Assembly (NCBI RefSeq): GCF_022179085.1
Contig: NZ_BPQE01000017.1
Span: forward strand, 124,001-188,000
From: Methylobacterium aerolatum
Lineage (GTDB): Bacteria > Pseudomonadota > Alphaproteobacteria > Rhizobiales > Beijerinckiaceae
Reading direction: 5' to 3'
Length of the DNA: 64,000 nt
Below are positions 18,442 through 30,530 of the stretch, one piece after another. Made by a program: the position numbers and the translations under genes. Every line of letters starts with the position of its first letter. Position 1 is the stretch's first letter. The notes under the pieces were generated by a model. That model made no database searches. It saw only the letters and a program-made list of their open reading frames with translations, and was not told where the DNA came from.

Positions 18442-20352
18442 TCAGAACCGGAGGTTCGCCACCGGCACGTCGAGGCGCATCACGAGGCCGCCGGGGGCCC
18501 AGTCGTGCTCCAGCAGGCCGTCGAGCTGGCCGGCGACGCTGCGCTCGGCGAGCACCGTGCCGAACCCCTTGCGGGTCGGGGATCGTGTGACTTCCGGCCC
18601 GCCGGTCTCGGCCCAGGTCAAGGTGTAGCGCCCGTCGCGGCGGTCGCCGGTGAGCGTCACCTGCCCCCCGGTGCGGGAGAGGCCACCGTACTTCACGGCG
18701 TTGGTGGCCTGTTCGTGCATGATGAGGGCCAGCGCCGTGGCCGTGCGCTCGCCGATCTCCACGTCGTCCCCGGTGATCGCCACGCGCTCCCGGCCGTCCT
18801 CCACATAGGCCGCCATGAGCAGACGCATCAGGCCGAGCACCGTCTGCCCGGCGACGGCGGGCGCTGAGTCGGGCGAGTGCGGGCGGACGTATTCGTGGGC
18901 GCGGGCGAGGGCGCCCAGGCGCTCCCGGAAGGCCGCCGCGAAGGGCTTCGCGGCCGGATCACTCCGGGCGGTCAGGGCGGCGAGGCCGCCGACGACGGCG
19001 AAGATGTTCTTGATCCGGTGGGACAATTCGCGGATCAGCAGGTCGCGGGCCTCCTCGGACCGCTTGGCCTCCCGCAGGTCGCGAGTGACGGTGGCGTAGC
19101 CGGCGGCGGCCCCTGTCGCATCGCGGATCGGGAAGATTGCGTAGAGGACGGCGATGGCCTCGCCCGTGCCGAAATGCCGGAAGGCCAGCTCGCCCTCCCA
19201 CCAGCCGTCGCGCGCCACCGCCGGCATCACCGTGTCGGCGAGGATCATCCGGCTCTCGGGCGTGAAGAAATCCGCCATGGCCAGGGCGCGGGCCGCAGCG
19301 AGATCGGGCAAGCCGACGAGGGCGAGCGCCGCCTCGTTGAGGTGATCGACCCGTCCGTCGAGCCCTGCGAGGCCGATGAAGTCCTTCGAGGCCTCCACGA
19401 TGGCGGCGAGCTGGCGGGCCTCGCCCTCGGCGCGCTTCAGGTCGTTGATGTCGGTGCAGGTGCCGAACCAGCGCTCGATCCTGCCCTCCGCGTCGCGGAT
19501 CGGCATGGCGCGGCCCAGGGTCCACCGGTAGTCGCCGTTGTGATGGCGCAGGCGGTACTCGATCTCGTAGGGCTCGCCCGTCGCGATGCAGTGCCGCCAG
19601 CGCGCCCACGCCCGCTCTTGGTCGTCCGGGTGGAACACCCCGTTCCAGCCTTCGCCATCCGTCGAGCCGTAGGGAACGCCGGTGAACTCGTACCAGCGGT
19701 CGTTGTAGTAGTCGTGGAATCCGTCCGGCAGAGTGGTCCAGACCATCTGTGGCATGGCCGAGGTCATCACCCGGAACCGCCGCTCGCTCGCGGCGAGCTC
19801 GGCCTCGCGGTCGGCGATGCGCGCCATGGTCCGGCGGTGCTCGAACAGGGTGGAGACCTGCCGGGCCAGGGCCGCCAGGGTGGCCCTCTGGGCCGCGTCG
19901 AGCCCCTCCGGCCGGGGCACGCGGTCGAGGACGCAGACGGCGCCCAGCGGAGTGCCCTCCTGCCCGCGGATCGCCGCGCCCGCGTAGAAGCGGAAGCCGT
20001 CCTGCGTCACGAGGGGGCTTCCGGCGGTGCGGGGATCCTCCGCCAAGTCGGGGATGATCAATTCGCCGCCCGAAGCCACCGTGTGCGTGCAGATGGTCCG
20101 TTCCGGCCCGAGTTCCCTCTTGCCGAGGCCGATCTCGGCCTTGAACCACTGCCGCGAGGTGTCGAGGAGGCTGATGAGCGCCACCGGCGCTCCGCACACA
20201 TGGGCGGCCACGGCGGCGAGGTCGTCATAGGACCGCTCGGGCGCCGTATCGAGGATGCCGAGCTCGCACAGCTCCGCCGCGCGGTCCGCAGCTTCCCCCT
20301 GGGAGACGGACGTGTCGGCAAGGGCGCAGGCGCCGGGCGACGGCTCACACAT
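18442..20352 (-). CDS. GAF-PAS-PAS sensor histidine kinase, HWE family
   Basis: 636 residues. A GAF domain (about 25-175; RQWFKAEIGL, TICTHTV) is followed by two PAS domains (about 190-315 and 320-440; the first has HPDDQERAWARW and an EYRLRHHNGDYRW PAC segment). The HWE/HisKA_2 transmitter has the phospho-histidine in RELSHRIKNIFAVVGG, the N-box HEQATNAVKYG and the C-terminal GFGTVLAERSV. There are no membrane spans, so it is cytosolic. HWE kinases dominate in Rhizobiales and often serve light or general-stress signalling. No response regulator is adjacent. The HAD gene follows on the same strand. Confidence 0.93.
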   Translation of the reverse strand: MCEPSPGACALADTSVSQGEAADRAAELCELGILDTAPERSYDDLAAVAAHVCGAPVALISLLDTSRQWFKAEIGLGKRELGPERTICTHTVASGGELIIPDLAEDPRTAGSPLVTQDGFRFYAGAAIRGQEGTPLGAVCVLDRVPRPEGLDAAQRATLAALARQVSTLFEHRRTMARIADREAELAASERRFRVMTSAMPQMVWTTLPDGFHDYYNDRWYEFTGVPYGSTDGEGWNGVFHPDDQERAWARWRHCIATGEPYEIEYRLRHHNGDYRWTLGRAMPIRDAEGRIERWFGTCTDINDLKRAEGEARQLAAIVEASKDFIGLAGLDGRVDHLNEAALALVGLPDLAAARALAMADFFTPESRMILADTVMPAVARDGWWEGELAFRHFGTGEAIAVLYAIFPIRDATGAAAGYATVTRDLREAKRSEEARDLLIRELSHRIKNIFAVVGGLAALTARSDPAAKPFAAAFRERLGALARAHEYVRPHSPDSAPAVAGQTVLGLMRLLMAAYVEDGRERVAITGDDVEIGERTATALALIMHEQATNAVKYGGLSRTGGQVTLTGDRRDGRYTLTWAETGGPEVTRSPTRKGFGTVLAERSVAGQLDGLLEHDWAPGGLVMRLDVPVANLRF

Positions 20353-20516
20353 GATGCGCCACCCACATAGCGGCGGCCCCGCCCGCTGCCTAGACCGTGC
20401 GCCCGAAAAGCAGTGATCACGCCGGGATTAAGCAGTCGCGGACGTGGATGACGGTCGCACCGCCCCGCTGGCGGGGCGGTGCGACCGGCGTCGTCACGCA
20501 GCGGAGGCGGGCGCCC

Positions 20517-21608
<1,092 letters not shown>

Positions 21609-21765
21609 GGCAATCGTCTCGTTGCTGGGCGGCCGCGGAGGGCCGGCCTGGGAAGGGGAATAGGGTCGAGATGGTGCGGCGCCGGGGCCGCGCCAGGGTG
21701 CAGTGCACAAAGGGCGCACCCGCGCGGCCACCGCGGCCCTCGCCGTCACGCCCGGATCCGATTAT

Positions 21766-21780
21766 TGTAGCGGCCGTTAC
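21766..21780. promoter_or_regulatory. Putative TetR operator, copy 1
   Basis: GTAGCGGCCGTTAC preceded by T: 6-base arms GTAGCG/CGTTAC with one mismatch around a central GC. It lies in the divergent ene-reductase/TetR promoter region and shares its half-site with copy 2. Confidence 0.6.
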
Positions 21781-21792
21781 GGATGCCATATC

Positions 21793-21808
21793 TGTAGCGG
21801 ACGCTACA
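21793..21808. promoter_or_regulatory. Putative TetR operator, copy 2
   Basis: TGTAGCGGACGCTACA is a 16-base palindrome with perfect 7-base arms. Its centre is about 27 bases from that of copy 1, close to two and a half helical turns. The TGTAGCG half-site occurs in both copies. Confidence 0.68.
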
Positions 21809-21882
21809 CTGCGTCAAGCCGAAGGGAGCGGGTCCGGCCCAAGGCCGTCCGTCCGATGTGCGCGACGACACACGAGGGAGAG

Positions 21883-22494
21883 ATGGGCACGATCACGCCG
21901 GTCCGGGCCAAGGGGCGGCCCCGCAGCTTCGACCGTACCCGCGCGCTCCACCGGGCGCTGGAGGTGTTCTGGACGCGCGGCTACGGCCCGGCGACGGTGG
22001 CGGAACTCTGCACGGCGATGGGCATCAACCCGCCGAGCCTCTACGCCGCCTTCGGCAACAAGGATGCCCTCTTCCTCGAAGCCCTGAGGCACTACGAGGA
22101 GACCTATTGGGCCGCGCCGTGGCAGGCCCTCGGCGGCGCGCCGGACCTGCGCGGCGGGCTGGAGCGCTTCTTCGCCGAGGCGGCGGCGATCCTGTCCTCA
22201 CGCGATGTCCCCTGCGGCTGCCTCGTGGTGCAGACCTCCGGCAGCGTGGCCACGGAATCCGAGGCGGTGCGCGAGGCCCTGCGGGACCTCCGTGAGGCGA
22301 GCCGGATGGGTTTTCTCGCCCGGTTCGAGCGCGCCCGCGCCTCCGGCGATCTGCCGCCGGACGCCGATGTCGCGGCCCTGGCCGCCGCCTTCGCGGCCGT
22401 GCTCCAGGGCATGTCGGCCCAGGCACGGGACGGCGCCTCGCGGGAGACGCTGGAGCGCCTCGCCGTGGTTTCGTTGGCGATGTTGCCAGGGTGA
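21883..22494 (+). CDS. TetR/AcrR family transcriptional regulator
   Basis: 203 residues. The DNA-binding domain (about 10-60) reads RALHRALEVFWTRGYGPATV and LYAAFGNKDALFLEAL, typical of the AcrR/NemR subgroup that has a C-terminal TetR_C domain and a Pro-Cys-Gly-Cys motif (here DVPCGCLV). The cysteines could sense electrophiles, as in NemR, but that is inference. GAGGGAGAG lies directly before the ATG at 21883; an ATG at 21856 would add 9 residues. It is divergent from the ene-reductase, with two palindromes between, so it probably represses both genes. Confidence 0.92.
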   Translation: MGTITPVRAKGRPRSFDRTRALHRALEVFWTRGYGPATVAELCTAMGINPPSLYAAFGNKDALFLEALRHYEETYWAAPWQALGGAPDLRGGLERFFAEAAAILSSRDVPCGCLVVQTSGSVATESEAVREALRDLREASRMGFLARFERARASGDLPPDADVAALAAAFAAVLQGMSAQARDGASRETLERLAVVSLAMLPG

Positions 22495-22510
22495 GAGAAG
22501 CTTCCTGCGC

Positions 22511-22605
22511 CGTCTTTGCGAGCGCCGGCGAAGCAATCCAGGGATGCGCCGCGCTCTGACGCTTCCGTCTGCCCTGGATCGCGTCGCTTCGCCAGCGATC
22601 ACGGT
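22511..22605. repeat. Dispersed palindromic repeat, family A copy 5
   Basis: Left end CGTCTTTGCGAGCG with GCAATCCAGGG; right arm CCTGGATCGCGTCGCTTCG. It fills the gap between the convergent tetR and hppA genes. Confidence 0.75.
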
Positions 22606-22653
22606 GGTGACGAAAGGACACCCGGCGCGGCAGGCCGCGCCGGGCCATCGCGG

Positions 22654-24798
<2,145 letters not shown>

Positions 24799-25176
24799 TC
24801 GACCGTCCTTGCGTTTCGGGTGCCTGGCTGGGGCTTCTCGTTGACGAGCTCGGCCGCGCGGGCCGTGGGACGTGACGCTCGGATTCGGGCTTTCCTTCCC
24901 AGAACCATGCATTGATTGCCAAACTTCGCCGCACGACGCAAACGAGACCTTCGGGTTATCGGTGTTTATGGTGCGATGCGAAATAAAACCCCTTAACTTG
25001 CGCGATGTCTTCGCAGGTGCGACGGGTGAGAACTTGGGGGGAGATGAGGGCGCCGGTCGCGACATCGCGCCGTCATTGCGAGCGACCGCGAAGCAATCCA
25101 GAGACGGCGGGCCGATGTCCGGCGATGGCGCTGCCCTGGATTGCTTCGCTTCACTCGCAATGACGGTGAAGCGCCC
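24799..25176. other. Gap between thiL and hppA
   Basis: 378 bases with no gene. The thiL-proximal part is family A repeat copy 6. The part near 24955-25000 is clearly AT-richer (ATAAAACCCCTTAA) than its surroundings and is the likely hppA promoter region. I cannot assign exact -35/-10 boxes. Confidence 0.5.
25071..25165. repeat. Dispersed palindromic repeat, family A copy 6
   Basis: Near-consensus copy: CGTCATTGCGAGCGACCGC on the left and CTTCACTCGCAATGACG on the right, with GCAATCCAGAG and CCTGGATTGCTTCGC inside. Confidence 0.85.
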
Positions 25177-26169
25177 TCAGAAGTGGCTGAACGATCCCGC
25201 CGCGAAGGTGCGTCGCGTGCCGTCCGGCAGGACGAAGTCCGGCGGGTGATCGCCGGCGGTCACCGTGCCGATCGCGGTCATCGGGATGCCGGTCGCGGCG
25301 CAGTCGGCCAGGAGGGCGTCGAGGGCGTCCGGCGGCACGGCGCAGAGGATCTCGTAGTCGTCGCCCCCGGTCAGGATCGGGTCGATCAGCGACGGATCGG
25401 AGGCCAGCGCGGTCCGCGCGGCGGCGGAGAGGGGAACCGTCCCGGCGTCGATGACGGCGCTGCGCCCATCGCCCAGCATCTTGGCGAGGTCGCCCGCGAG
25501 CCCATCCGACACGTCCATCGACGCCCGCGCGTGGCGGCGCAGGAGTGGCGCGAGGGACAGGCGCGGGCGAGGGTGCAGGTAGCGGTCGGCGAGGTGGTCG
25601 CGGCTCGCGTCGTCCAGGGCGGCGGCCCAGGCCGGGTCCCGCCGCAGGATCAGGCCGAGGGCCCCGTCGCCCACCGTGCCGCTGACGCAGAGCCGGTGGC
25701 CGACCCGCGCGCCGGTGCGGCGGACGATCCCGCCGGTGGGCACCTCGCCGAAGGCCGTGACGCCGATCAGCGCCGGCCCGGCTGAGCGGACCGTGTCGCC
25801 GCCGAGCAGCGGGCAGCCGGCCGCGCGCGACGCCCCGCCGAGCCCCTCCGTGAAGGCGGCGAGCCACTCCTCCGTCCAGTCGTCGGGCAGGGCGAGGGTC
25901 AGCAGGAAGCCGCGCGGCACCGCGCCCTTGGCGGCGATGTCCGACAGGTTCACCCCCAGCGCCTTGCGGGCGATGGAGGCGGGCGGATCCCCGGGAAAGT
26001 AGTGGACGCCCGCCACGATGGCGTCGGCCGTCACCACGAGGTCGCAGCCGGGGGAGGGGGTGAGGGTGGCGGCGTCGTCCCGCATCCCGTCGGCGCCCGG
26101 CCCGGCGAGGGGGGCGAAGTAGCGGGCGATCAGCCCGTCCTCGCTCGGGCGGGGCGCCCCCCTGTCCAC
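25177..26169 (-). CDS. thiL: Thiamine-monophosphate kinase
   Basis: 330 residues. GADGMRDDAATL and LVVTADAIVAGVHY form the N-terminal ATP/Mg site, GVNLSDIAAKGAVP is the interface motif, and MDVSDGLAGDL and GGDDYEILCAV complete the active site. It makes thiamine diphosphate from thiamine monophosphate. The start is a GTG 4 bases after nusB, so ribH-nusB-thiL form one minus-strand operon. Confidence 0.96.
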   Translation of the reverse strand: MDRGAPRPSEDGLIARYFAPLAGPGADGMRDDAATLTPSPGCDLVVTADAIVAGVHYFPGDPPASIARKALGVNLSDIAAKGAVPRGFLLTLALPDDWTEEWLAAFTEGLGGASRAAGCPLLGGDTVRSAGPALIGVTAFGEVPTGGIVRRTGARVGHRLCVSGTVGDGALGLILRRDPAWAAALDDASRDHLADRYLHPRPRLSLAPLLRRHARASMDVSDGLAGDLAKMLGDGRSAVIDAGTVPLSAAARTALASDPSLIDPILTGGDDYEILCAVPPDALDALLADCAATGIPMTAIGTVTAGDHPPDFVLPDGTRRTFAAGSFSHF

Positions 26170-26173
26170 GGCC

Positions 26174-26731
26174 TCAGGCCCGCTTCGGGCCGGGCTTGCC
26201 CGTCGCCACCTTCTCGACGACCTCGGCGGGCCGGACCTTCCGGGCGATGCGGTCGAGGACGGCGTTCACGAGACCCGGCTCGTCGGCGTCGTAGAAGGAG
26301 TGGGTGACGTCCATGTACTGGGAGATCGCCGCCCGGGCCGGCACGTCGGGGCGATACATCAGCTCGTAGGCCCCCGCCCGGAGGATCGCCCGCAGCACCG
26401 TCTCGATCCGGCGGAGCGGCCAGCCCTCGCTGAGGGCGCCGTCGAGCTGCTGGTCGATCGCCCGCTGCTCGTCCACGACGCCGCGCAGCAGGTCGCGGAA
26501 AAAGGACGTCTCCGCCGGGGGATGCTCGATGCCGTCGACCTCCCGGCCGATCCAGTAGGCCTCGAACTCGGCCACGGCGTCGAGGACGCCCTTGCCCGAG
26601 ATGTCCATCTCGTAGAGCGCCTGCACCACGGCGAGCCGCGCCCCGCTGCGGGGGTTGATCGCCGGCTTCTTGGTCTCGGAGGGGTTGCCCTCCGGCGGGG
26701 TCCCGGCCTCGGCCATGCGGTTCTCCGTCAT
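26174..26731 (-). CDS. nusB: Transcription antitermination protein NusB
   Basis: 185 residues, with about 25 extra polar residues at the N-terminus compared with E. coli. The core has [34 protein letters not shown] and the C-terminal [16 protein letters not shown]. NusB binds boxA RNA with NusE (S10) and supports rRNA antitermination. Its ATG overlaps the ribH stop as ATGA. Confidence 0.95.
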   Translation of the reverse strand: MTENRMAEAGTPPEGNPSETKKPAINPRSGARLAVVQALYEMDISGKGVLDAVAEFEAYWIGREVDGIEHPPAETSFFRDLLRGVVDEQRAIDQQLDGALSEGWPLRRIETVLRAILRAGAYELMYRPDVPARAAISQYMDVTHSFYDADEPGLVNAVLDRIARKVRPAEVVEKVATGKPGPKRA

Positions 26732-27207
26732 CGCACCGCCCGCTTGATGGCGAGGACGGCCAGCGCCGCCTCGGCCGCGCCGCCGCCCTTGTCCTGCTCG
26801 GAGACGCGGGCGCGCGCCCAGGCCTGCTCCTCGGTTTCGACGGTGAGGATGCCGTTGCCCAGCGGAATCGTCCGGTTCACCGACAGATCCATGAGGGCGC
26901 GGGCGCTCTCGCCGGCGACGATGTCGTAATGGCCGGTTTCGCCCCGGATCACGCAGCCGAGGGTCACCACCGCGTCGTAGGTGCCCGTCTCGAACAGGAT
27001 CGCCACGGCGGCGGGGATTTCCAGCGCGCCGGGCACGGTGACGACCTCGGCCGTCGCCCCAGCCGCCGCGATGGCGGCGCGGGCGCCCTTGAGGAGTTCG
27101 TCTGCCAGCGCGTCGTAGTAGCGGGCCTCGACGACGAGGATGCGGGCTCCAGCGACCCGCGGGTCGGGCTCTCGGCGCGCCGGTTCGGCGCGGGTATGGG
27201 CGACCAT
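26728..27207 (-). CDS. ribH: 6,7-dimethyl-8-ribityllumazine synthase
   Basis: 159 residues. It has [14 protein letters not shown], the substrate-binding [18 protein letters not shown] and the C-terminal [11 protein letters not shown]. It condenses the RibD-derived pyrimidine with dihydroxybutanone phosphate; RibE (1.3-1.9 kb) uses the product. It heads a ribH-nusB-thiL operon; no ribB/ribA gene is present in the window. Confidence 0.96.
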   Translation of the reverse strand: MVAHTRAEPARREPDPRVAGARILVVEARYYDALADELLKGARAAIAAAGATAEVVTVPGALEIPAAVAILFETGTYDAVVTLGCVIRGETGHYDIVAGESARALMDLSVNRTIPLGNGILTVETEEQAWARARVSEQDKGGGAAEAALAVLAIKRAVR

Positions 27208-27299
27208 GACTCTCGTCCGGGCGGAAAGGGGATGGCGGGGGTTAGACCGATCCCGCCGCTACCACAAGCGGGATCCCGCACGGTGTGCGGCCTTGCCCT

Positions 27300-27866
27300 T
27301 CACGGCACCAGCGGCGGCAGGGGGCGGGGCGCGCCCTCCGGCAGGGCGGTGCGGGCGACGTTCATCGTCATGGCGAGCAGGGCGTAGTAGCCGTTGATGC
27401 CGGTGAGATCGATTGCTCCCTGCTCGCCGAAGCGGGCGACGAGGGCCGCATAGGTGGCATCGCTCACCCCCCGGTGGCGCTGCAACTCGATCGAGAAGTC
27501 GTAGGCCAGCGTCTCGTCCTCGCTCATCGTCGTCGGGCGGCGGCCCTCCGCGACAGCCTGCGCCGTCTCCGGCGCGACGCCGGCCTTGAGGGCGATGGGA
27601 TGGTGGATATGCCATTCCACCTGCTGGCTCCATTCCCGCGCGACCACGAGGATGGCGAACTCGCTGATCCGCAGGGGCAGCACGCTGTTGTAGCGCAGGT
27701 AGAGCCCCATCCGGCTCGCGCACTGCATCATCTCGGGGCTGCGCAGCAGCGGCGTGAACGGCCCGAAGACCGGCACGCCCCGCTCGGCCTGGAAGGCCGC
27801 GGCGGCTTGCCGTTGCGCGTCGGTGAGGGCGTCGGCCGGGAGGTCCGGCATGCGGTCGGTCGTCAT
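27300..27866 (-). CDS. Carboxymuconolactone decarboxylase family protein
   Basis: 188 residues. The central region (ISEFAILVVAREWSQQVEWHIH followed by ALKAGV) is the AhpD/CMD helical core. It has a His where AhpD proteins have the CxxC pair, so it is not a peroxidase partner of the AhpD kind. Family members act on cyclic lactones or have unknown oxidative-stress roles. The start is the ATG at 27866; one at 27851 (MPDLPAD) is also possible. It lies between ribH and hisS on the same strand, with a repeat upstream. Confidence 0.82.
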   Translation of the reverse strand: MTTDRMPDLPADALTDAQRQAAAAFQAERGVPVFGPFTPLLRSPEMMQCASRMGLYLRYNSVLPLRISEFAILVVAREWSQQVEWHIHHPIALKAGVAPETAQAVAEGRRPTTMSEDETLAYDFSIELQRHRGVSDATYAALVARFGEQGAIDLTGINGYYALLAMTMNVARTALPEGAPRPLPPLVP

Positions 27867-27877
27867 CCTCGCCCTTT

Positions 27878-27969
27878 CGTCATTGCAAACGCAGTGTCGC
27901 AAACCAGGGACACGCCACATCCGCGAACGTCCCGCTGCCCTGAATCGCTTCGCTTCGCTCGCGATGACG
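27878..27969. repeat. Dispersed palindromic repeat, family A copy 7
   Basis: Left end CGTCATTGCAAACGC, right end CTCGCGATGACG, with CCTGAATCGCTTCGC inside. It lies between two minus-strand genes. Confidence 0.78.
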
Positions 27970-27982
27970 GCGCGGGCCAGCC

Positions 27983-29530
27983 TCACTCCCCCGCGTGCGA
28001 AAAATGCCGCGCGAGCACCGCCTTCACCTGGGCCACCATGTCCAGCTCCGGACAGGAGAACTGGGCCGGGCGGGCGGCCTTCCACTCGGCGTTGCTCGCG
28101 ATGCCCTCGGCGGCGCGGGCGCCCTCGATCAGGTCCTTGATCTGGACCTCGCCCGCCAGGCGCTCGTTCGAGCCCTGGATGACGGCGACCGGCGCCTTGC
28201 GGCGGTCGGCGTATTTCATCTGGGCCTTCATGCCGGCGGTGCCGAGATAGAGCTCGGCCTTGATCCCGTCCGCCCGCAGCAGGGTCACGAGGCGCTGGTA
28301 GTCCGCCATGTTCTCGCGGTCGAGGACGAGGACCACCACCGGGCCGGGGGCTTCCGCGCCGGCGAGGAGCGGGCTTTTGGTGAGCTGCAGCGCCGAGAAC
28401 AGGCGCGACACGCCGATGGAGAAGCCCGTCGCCGGGACCGGCTCGGACCGGAAGCGCCCGACGAGCCCGTCGTAGCGCCCGCCGCCCGCCACGGAGCCGA
28501 AGCGGACGGTCTGGCCGTCCTCGTTGGTGACGGGGAAGGTCAGCTCGGCCTCGTAGACTGGGCCGGTGTAGTATTCGAGGCCGCGCACCACGCTCGGATC
28601 GGCGCGGATGACGTCGTGGCCGTACCCCGCCGCGCCGCAGAGGCGCATCATGGCGTGCAATTCGGCAATGCCCTCGCGCCCGGTCTCGGACGCGCCCACC
28701 GCCGCGTGCCAGCCCTCGAAGAAGCGCTCCCAGAAGGCGACGCGGTCGGCGCCCTCGCCCGGATCGGCCTGGAGGCCGACATAGGCGAGGATGCGCTCGG
28801 CCGCCGCCTCGTCGAGCCCGGCGCCCTTGGTGAAGTCGCCGCTCTCGTCCTTCCGGCCCGGGCCGAGGAGGGCGCGGACGCCATCGACGCCGAGGCGGTC
28901 GAGCTTGTCGATGGCGCGCAGCACGGTGAGGCGCTGGGCGGCCTTGTCCGCCCCCGCAAGGCCCGCCGCCTCCATCACGCCGTCGAGCACCTTGCGGTTG
29001 TTGACCTTCACCACGAACCGCCCGGCGAGGCCGAGGCGGTTCAGGGTGTCGGCCATCAGCATGCAGACCTCGGCATCCGCCGCCACGGTCGGCGCGCCGA
29101 CGATGTCCGCGTCGAACTGCATGAACTGGCGGAAGCGGCCGGGCCCCGGCTTCTCGTTGCGGAAGACGTAGCCGGCGCGGAAGCTGCGGTAGGGCTTGGG
29201 CAGGGAATCGAAGTGCTCGGCCACGAACCGCGCGAGCGGGGCGGTCAGGTCGTAGCGGAGCGACAGCCACGCTTCGTCGTCGTCCTGGAAGGAGAAGACG
29301 CCGGCATTCGGCCGGTCGAGGTCGGGCAGGAACTTGCCGAGCGACTCGGTGTACTCGACGAAGGGCGTCTCCAGCGCCTCGAAGCCGTAGAGCTCGAAGC
29401 TCTGGCGGATCGTCTCCAGCATCCGGTGCTGCGCCGCGATCTCCCCGGCGCGCCGGTCGATGAAGCCGCGGGGCAGGCGGGGCTTCAGGGTCTCGGGTCG
29501 GCTCTCGGCCCGGTTCTCGGCCTTCGACAT
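27983..29530 (-). CDS. hisS: Histidine--tRNA ligase
   Basis: 515 residues, longer than the E. coli enzyme, with an alphaproteobacterial-style 20-residue N-terminal extension. Class II motifs: the [11 protein letters not shown] region, motif 2 in [20 protein letters not shown], the histidine-specific [11 protein letters not shown] and motif 3 near [12 protein letters not shown]. The C-terminal anticodon-binding domain is present (about 410-515). It charges tRNA-His in the cytosol. Confidence 0.96.
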   Translation of the reverse strand: MSKAENRAESRPETLKPRLPRGFIDRRAGEIAAQHRMLETIRQSFELYGFEALETPFVEYTESLGKFLPDLDRPNAGVFSFQDDDEAWLSLRYDLTAPLARFVAEHFDSLPKPYRSFRAGYVFRNEKPGPGRFRQFMQFDADIVGAPTVAADAEVCMLMADTLNRLGLAGRFVVKVNNRKVLDGVMEAAGLAGADKAAQRLTVLRAIDKLDRLGVDGVRALLGPGRKDESGDFTKGAGLDEAAAERILAYVGLQADPGEGADRVAFWERFFEGWHAAVGASETGREGIAELHAMMRLCGAAGYGHDVIRADPSVVRGLEYYTGPVYEAELTFPVTNEDGQTVRFGSVAGGGRYDGLVGRFRSEPVPATGFSIGVSRLFSALQLTKSPLLAGAEAPGPVVVLVLDRENMADYQRLVTLLRADGIKAELYLGTAGMKAQMKYADRRKAPVAVIQGSNERLAGEVQIKDLIEGARAAEGIASNAEWKAARPAQFSCPELDMVAQVKAVLARHFSHAGE

Positions 29531-29669
29531 GACGGCAATCGTTTTCTGTTCGCGGGCGTCCCCTCGGGAGGCGGCCGCATCCGGGGGGGCGACCCGGCCG
29601 GATCGCCCTCGCCGGGCTGTAACGCAGCGTATCGGGAGGCGGCAAGCCGAGGGGCCGGGGAGGGCGGCC

Positions 29670-30173
29670 TCAGTAGGGGGCGTTGAGCTTGATCCAGAGC
29701 AGCACGGCGAGGCTCACGATCGCCAGCGGCATCTGAATCGGGCGCAGCCTCGCATGGGCCAGGGGGACGCCCCCGGTCCGCGCCTGGAGAGGATCGAGGA
29801 CGGCGACCAGCAGATAGCCGAGGATCAGCATCGCGAGGCTCGGCACCGCCTTGCCCATCGCCGCCGCCAGCAGGCTGCCGAGGCCGAGGCCGTACAGCAC
29901 AAGCATCGTCACCAACTGCGACAGGCGCGGGCCGCCCTCCGTGCGGAAGCTGACGCCCCGGTGGACGCCCGCCAGGAAACACAGGATCGAGGCCGCGTAG
30001 AACTGGGTGGCGAGGGCCACGAGGTAGTCGAGGGGCTGTCCCTGGAGCCACCACGCCGTCGCGGCGCCCGCCACGATGGGCAGCATCGGCCCGAAGCCGA
30101 ACACGAGGTCGAGCCAGGGAATCCGGCGCGGTTCGTGGGCCAGGATCGTGCGGCCGGTGGCATCGTCTCGCAT
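29670..30173 (-). CDS. DUF3429 family inner-membrane protein
   Basis: 167 residues with five likely membrane spans (for example [19 protein letters not shown] and [20 protein letters not shown]). The short conserved FLAGVHRG between the second and third spans fits DUF3429, a family of unknown function. It lies divergently from rho, a position often held by membrane proteins of heme metabolism in alphaproteobacteria, but nothing here shows heme chemistry. Confidence 0.75.
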   Translation of the reverse strand: MRDDATGRTILAHEPRRIPWLDLVFGFGPMLPIVAGAATAWWLQGQPLDYLVALATQFYAASILCFLAGVHRGVSFRTEGGPRLSQLVTMLVLYGLGLGSLLAAAMGKAVPSLAMLILGYLLVAVLDPLQARTGGVPLAHARLRPIQMPLAIVSLAVLLWIKLNAPY

Positions 30174-30530
30174 GAACGGAATCTCGGTTGCGCTGCGGCG
30201 CGGTGAACGGGACGGGCAACGGGCCTGCCTTGCCCCGGTTCCACCCGCGCTCCGAGCGGTCCAACCCCCGGACGGCGTTGAGAGACCCCGGGCGGGTCAG
30301 TTTTCGGGATCCCCTTGAGCCCGTCGGCGAAACGCTGTATGGAACATGGGCCCGCCCCACAAGGTCCGCGCCGCAGCGCGCCCGTGGGCTGCCAGGGTCC
30401 TGCCAAACGGTTCGCCAACAGTCGATGTTCGGGCTCCGCACCGCGGCCCAGCCCGCCCTCCGGCGCCCCTCCCCGGGAGCTTGGCGCGAAACCGACCTCC
30501 CCATCCCGCCCTCGTCGGTCAGAATACTCC
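30174..30530. other. Divergent region upstream of rho
   Basis: 357 bases with no convincing gene, between DUF3429 (minus) and rho (plus). It should contain the rho promoter and leader. I see no repeat copy, no strong terminator and no confident -35/-10 pair. rho leaders are often autoregulated by Rho itself, which needs no obvious structure. Confidence 0.45.

Noticed and set aside
24872-25249. A 125-residue open frame upstream of hppA
   Set aside because: It runs through a palindromic repeat and has no ribosome-binding site or recognisable domain.
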